From an uncultured Christensenella sp. (GTDB lineage: Bacteria > Bacillota > Clostridia > Christensenellales > UBA3700), in the NCBI GenBank assembly GCA_910577795.1, contig CAJTNW010000023.1, forward strand, positions 1 to 16,732: 16,732 bases of DNA. The letters run 5' to 3'. The position numbers were made by a program, and so were the translations under genes. Positions 13,883-16,732 of the stretch are shown in pieces (the first letter of the stretch is position 1; each line of letters opens with the position of its first letter). Below the pieces are notes generated by a model. The model was not told the origin of the DNA, did no database searches, and was given only the letters and a program-made list of their open reading frames with translations.

Positions 13883-14692
13883 TTAGTCTACAATTTCAAA
13901 ATCATTATAATCTTCGCTTGACTCGGTAGGTAAAATATATTTTGGACTAGCAACAACCAAACCATAAACTGCTATTGCACCTGCAATTTTTAGTCTTCTA
14001 CTAACCTCACTCATTGTACTACCAGTTGTAAGTATATCATCAACTAACAAAACTTTCTTACCTTTTACTGCTTTTCTGTTTCTAAGTTCATAAGCACCAA
14101 TAACATTTTCTCTTCTTTCCTTTAAACTTAGCACCGCTTGTTGTTTATTATCTTTAACTTTAATAACTGCGTCTGTAACAAGTGGTAAATTTAATTTTTC
14201 AGCAAGTACTTTTGCTAACAAAAATGATTGATTATAACCTCTTGACTTTTCCCTCTCATAAGATATTGGGACGGGAACAATTACCTCTGCATCCAGATTA
14301 TTTTCCATATAAGTATCAAACAACATTTCGGCAAAGTATTTTGCAAGCCATCTGTTGTTTCTAAATTTCATATTCAAAATTAATCTTTGTGCTTCGCCTT
14401 CATATTTCAAACTACTTCTTGCAAAATCAAAGTTTTTAGTGTAGTTTTGACATTCCAAACAATAACAAGCCTCATTATCTAATGGACAACCACAACGTAC
14501 ACATATTTGACCATTATTAAAAGGGAAAGTTTTGTAACATTCATCGCACATAGTATATTTACTCCCCTTAATAATTTCTTTATCGCAAACTATACATCTA
14601 CAATTATCAGGGTAAATACTACCTGCTAGTACAATTTTTATTTTGTCAAAAAGCACTTTAAGTTTTTCCTTAAATTTAATCATTTTATCCAT
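13883..14692 (-). CDS. comF: ComF-family phosphoribosyltransferase-like protein
   Basis: A 269-residue ComFC-type protein. The N-terminal zinc-ribbon region has paired cysteines, C33-x2-C36 with C49-x2-C52 and C64-x2-C67 with C78-x2-C81. The C-terminal type I phosphoribosyltransferase domain has the SRGYNQSFLLAKVLAE signature and the PRPP-binding motif VLLVDDILTTGST (about 213-225). In Bacillus and Haemophilus, ComFC/ComF is needed for DNA uptake in transformation; its biochemical role is unsettled and may be linked to the ComFA helicase. Here the partner upstream is recD2, 28 bases away, not comFA. Start choice is uncertain: ATG at 14692, or the fourth-codon ATG at 14683; neither has a strong ribosome binding site. 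Its stop lies 46 bases before a terminator hairpin. Confidence 0.9.
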   Translation of the reverse strand: MDKMIKFKEKLKVLFDKIKIVLAGSIYPDNCRCIVCDKEIIKGSKYTMCDECYKTFPFNNGQICVRCGCPLDNEACYCLECQNYTKNFDFARSSLKYEGEAQRLILNMKFRNNRWLAKYFAEMLFDTYMENNLDAEVIVPVPISYEREKSRGYNQSFLLAKVLAEKLNLPLVTDAVIKVKDNKQQAVLSLKERRENVIGAYELRNRKAVKGKKVLLVDDILTTGSTMSEVSRRLKIAGAIAVYGLVVASPKYILPTESSEDYNDFEIVD

Positions 14693-14720
14693 TTACATAC
14701 GATTTTCAAACACTTTTTTA

Positions 14721-16732
14721 TTATTCTATATGTTGTCTTTCAAATTCTTCCTCTAACATTTGTGTAAGTAATGTATACCTTTTTGCGGTATAATTATTGT
14801 GCACCATTGAATATAAATGCTTATCATCACCAACAATAACACTCATTTTTTTTGCACGCGTAACCGCTGTGTATAACAAATTTTTTGTCATTAATGTGTA
14901 ACTTCCACCCATCAAAACAATAACAACAATATCAAATTCACTACCTTGTGATTTATGAACACTTATACTATATGCAAGCAATAATTGGTCAAAAATATCC
15001 CTAGTATAAACGGCAACTCTTTCGTCCTCAAACTCAACTACAAGTTTACCCTCATTTTCGTTAACATCAATGATTTTGCCTATATCACCATTAAACACAC
15101 CAACACCAATTTCGTCGCCACGCGTCCATTCCAAATCATAGTTGTTTACTGTATGGATAACCTTGTCAAATTGTCTGTAAACATGTTCACCCATTTTAAT
15201 CTCTTTTTTATAACTTGCTTGAGGATTAATGGCATTTTGCAATATCACATTAAGATTATTAACTCCACTAACACCCTTTTTTAATGGGCACAAAACTTGT
15301 ATATCGTATGGGTCAACATTCATATAGTTAGGTATTCTTCTGCTTACCATATCAACAACTGTTTCTGCAATAGCCTCTTGCCCTTTTATATTAGAATATA
15401 AAAAATCACTTTCTGCATTTTTTATAACTGGCATTTCGCCATTGTTTATTCTGTGAGCATTTTCTACTATCATACTTTGGTGCTCTTGCCTATAAATATA
15501 TGTAAGATAACTAACAGGCAATTTATTAAAAGTAATAATATCACCCAAAATATTACCTGCGCCAACAGACGGCAACTGGTCTTTATCACCAACCATAATA
15601 AGTCTGCCACCATGCTTAATAGCACCAAGCAACGCACTAAACACATACTCGTCACACATACTAACTTCGTCTACTATTATAACATCAGCATCTAAAGTAG
15701 TATTTTCGGAATACGTAAAGTATCCTTTGCCATTTTTAAAATTTAAATCAAGCAAGCGGTGAATAGTTTTTGCCTCCTCTCCGCAAGCCTCGGCTAGTCT
15801 TTTTGATGCTCTACCAGTTGGAGCGCAAAGTCTAGTATTAAGATTTAACTTTTTAAAAATAAACAATATACATTTGATTATAGTCGTTTTACCAGTACCC
15901 GGTCCGCCAGTAATTACATTAACACCATATCTTACAGCATTTTCTATTGCCAATATTTGATTATCGTGCATTTTTATATTATTAATGGTCTCAAACTCGC
16001 TAATATCTGCACGGATATCTGTATGCAATTGTGTTTGTGAATTATTTAAAGATATTAGTCTTTCAGATATTTTTCGCTCTAACAAATAATATCTGTTAAA
16101 CATTACTATGGCTTTGCTGTCATTTTGCAATATTACTACAATTCCACCTATCTCCAAAACATCAAGCACATTGTCAAATAGACTTTCATTTTCTTCAATA
16201 TTAAGGCATAATAATTTAAGTACAATAGACATTAATTCGGCTTTGGGAAGATAAGTATGCCCATTGTTTGCCGCTGCTTGCTTTAAGCAATAAACAATAC
16301 CTGCACGAACTCTAAATTCACTATCAGGTTTTATGCCTATCTCTTGAGCAATTCTATCTGCCGTAACAAAACCTACACCATCAACATCTTCCACCAATTT
16401 GTATGGATTATCATTCAAAATATTTAATGTGCTATTGCCATAAATTTTATAGATTTTTAGTGCTAAATTAAGAGAAATATCCAATTTTTGCAAACCAACC
16501 ATTGTGTTTTGCATATCTTTTAATTCTATAAAAGCCTCATGTAAATTCATTGCCTTTGTTGTACTCATGCCTTTTGCTTTTACAAGTCTTGCGGGACTTT
16601 TTTCTATAATATCAAAAGTTTGTTCTCCAAACTCTTTTACAATACTTTCTGCAGTAACTTCGCCAATACCTTTAAAAAGACCACTGCTAAGATATTTTGT
16701 CATACTATCAAGGCTGTTTGGCAAACATATTT
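14721..16732 (-). CDS. recD2: RecD2-type ATP-dependent DNA helicase (5' end beyond window)
   Basis: About 669 C-terminal codons of a RecD-like superfamily 1B helicase (RecD2/TraA type, RecBC-independent), which unwinds DNA 5' to 3' and acts in repair. The frame is open to the window end. The family's N-terminal OB-like segment of roughly 70 residues precedes the visible SMTKYLSSGLFKGIGE, so the gene continues outside and the TTG at 16724 is not the start. Visible parts: helix-hairpin-helix region (KGIGEVTAESIVKEFG, VDGVGFVTADRIA), Walker A GGPGTGKTT (nt about 15908-15882), Walker B VIIVDEVSM, GDKDQLPSVGAGN, an arginine-bearing TYIYRQ, SVHKSQGSEFD and YTAVTRAKK. recD2 next to comF is, as I recall, a familiar Clostridia pairing. 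The 28-base gap suggests co-transcription. Confidence 0.95.
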   Translation of the reverse strand, partial: ICLPNSLDSMTKYLSSGLFKGIGEVTAESIVKEFGEQTFDIIEKSPARLVKAKGMSTTKAMNLHEAFIELKDMQNTMVGLQKLDISLNLALKIYKIYGNSTLNILNDNPYKLVEDVDGVGFVTADRIAQEIGIKPDSEFRVRAGIVYCLKQAAANNGHTYLPKAELMSIVLKLLCLNIEENESLFDNVLDVLEIGGIVVILQNDSKAIVMFNRYYLLERKISERLISLNNSQTQLHTDIRADISEFETINNIKMHDNQILAIENAVRYGVNVITGGPGTGKTTIIKCILFIFKKLNLNTRLCAPTGRASKRLAEACGEEAKTIHRLLDLNFKNGKGYFTYSENTTLDADVIIVDEVSMCDEYVFSALLGAIKHGGRLIMVGDKDQLPSVGAGNILGDIITFNKLPVSYLTYIYRQEHQSMIVENAHRINNGEMPVIKNAESDFLYSNIKGQEAIAETVVDMVSRRIPNYMNVDPYDIQVLCPLKKGVSGVNNLNVILQNAINPQASYKKEIKMGEHVYRQFDKVIHTVNNYDLEWTRGDEIGVGVFNGDIGKIIDVNENEGKLVVEFEDERVAVYTRDIFDQLLLAYSISVHKSQGSEFDIVVIVLMGGSYTLMTKNLLYTAVTRAKKMSVIVGDDKHLYSMVHNNYTAKRYTLLTQMLEEEFERQHIE

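Noticed and set aside
1..16732. CRISPR array, insertion sequence, prophage or defence island
   Set aside because: No spaced direct repeats, transposase, integrase or phage motifs; all genes are housekeeping or ordinary envelope genes.

Overview
The window reads as an AT-rich Firmicutes chromosome, most likely an uncultured Clostridia-type lineage. Support for this comes from strong AGGAGG-type ribosome binding sites, Firmicutes-like translation and secretion proteins, the standard code with TGG for Trp, and remnants of the Bacillus/Clostridium comF-secA-prfB gene order. It is core chromosome. I see no transposase, integrase, phage gene, CRISPR array, tRNA or rRNA.

Layout. Bases 1-1251 (+ strand) hold the 3' end of a flippase-like membrane protein gene, overlapping by 8 bases a family 8 glycosyltransferase gene. 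This looks like the end of a cell-surface glycoconjugate operon. It converges on a minus-strand block, and bases 1252-1491 hold two terminator hairpins. The str operon follows (all minus strand, transcribed right to left): rpsL (S12), rpsG (S7), fusA (EF-G) and tuf (EF-Tu). It has a near-consensus promoter at 6270-6298 and a leader of about 358 nt with several hairpins. An H-type pseudoknot can be drawn between rpsL and rpsG, where E. coli S7 exerts feedback control. The usual str flanks are missing: no rpoB/rpoC upstream and no rpsJ downstream.

Upstream of it (6369-13617, minus strand) is a possible secA operon: secA, a small lipoprotein, prfB (RF2), a hexapeptide acetyltransferase, tsaD and a duplicated DUF3592-like membrane protein. 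A very good sigma-A promoter (TTGACA-17-TACAAT) lies before secA. Further right are comF and recD2 (recD2 is cut by the window end). Their transcription appears to stop at a 50-base hairpin just before the secA promoter.

The most interesting points are: the rpsL-rpsG pseudoknot; the long structured rpsL leader; Arg at S12 position 88, a classical streptomycin-resistance substitution; an RF2 gene without its programmed frameshift in a window where no gene ends in TGA; the internally duplicated DUF3592-like protein; and a lipoprotein gene inserted between secA and prfB while hpf is absent. I found no clearly novel multi-gene system; the novelty candidates are RNA-level regulatory elements.
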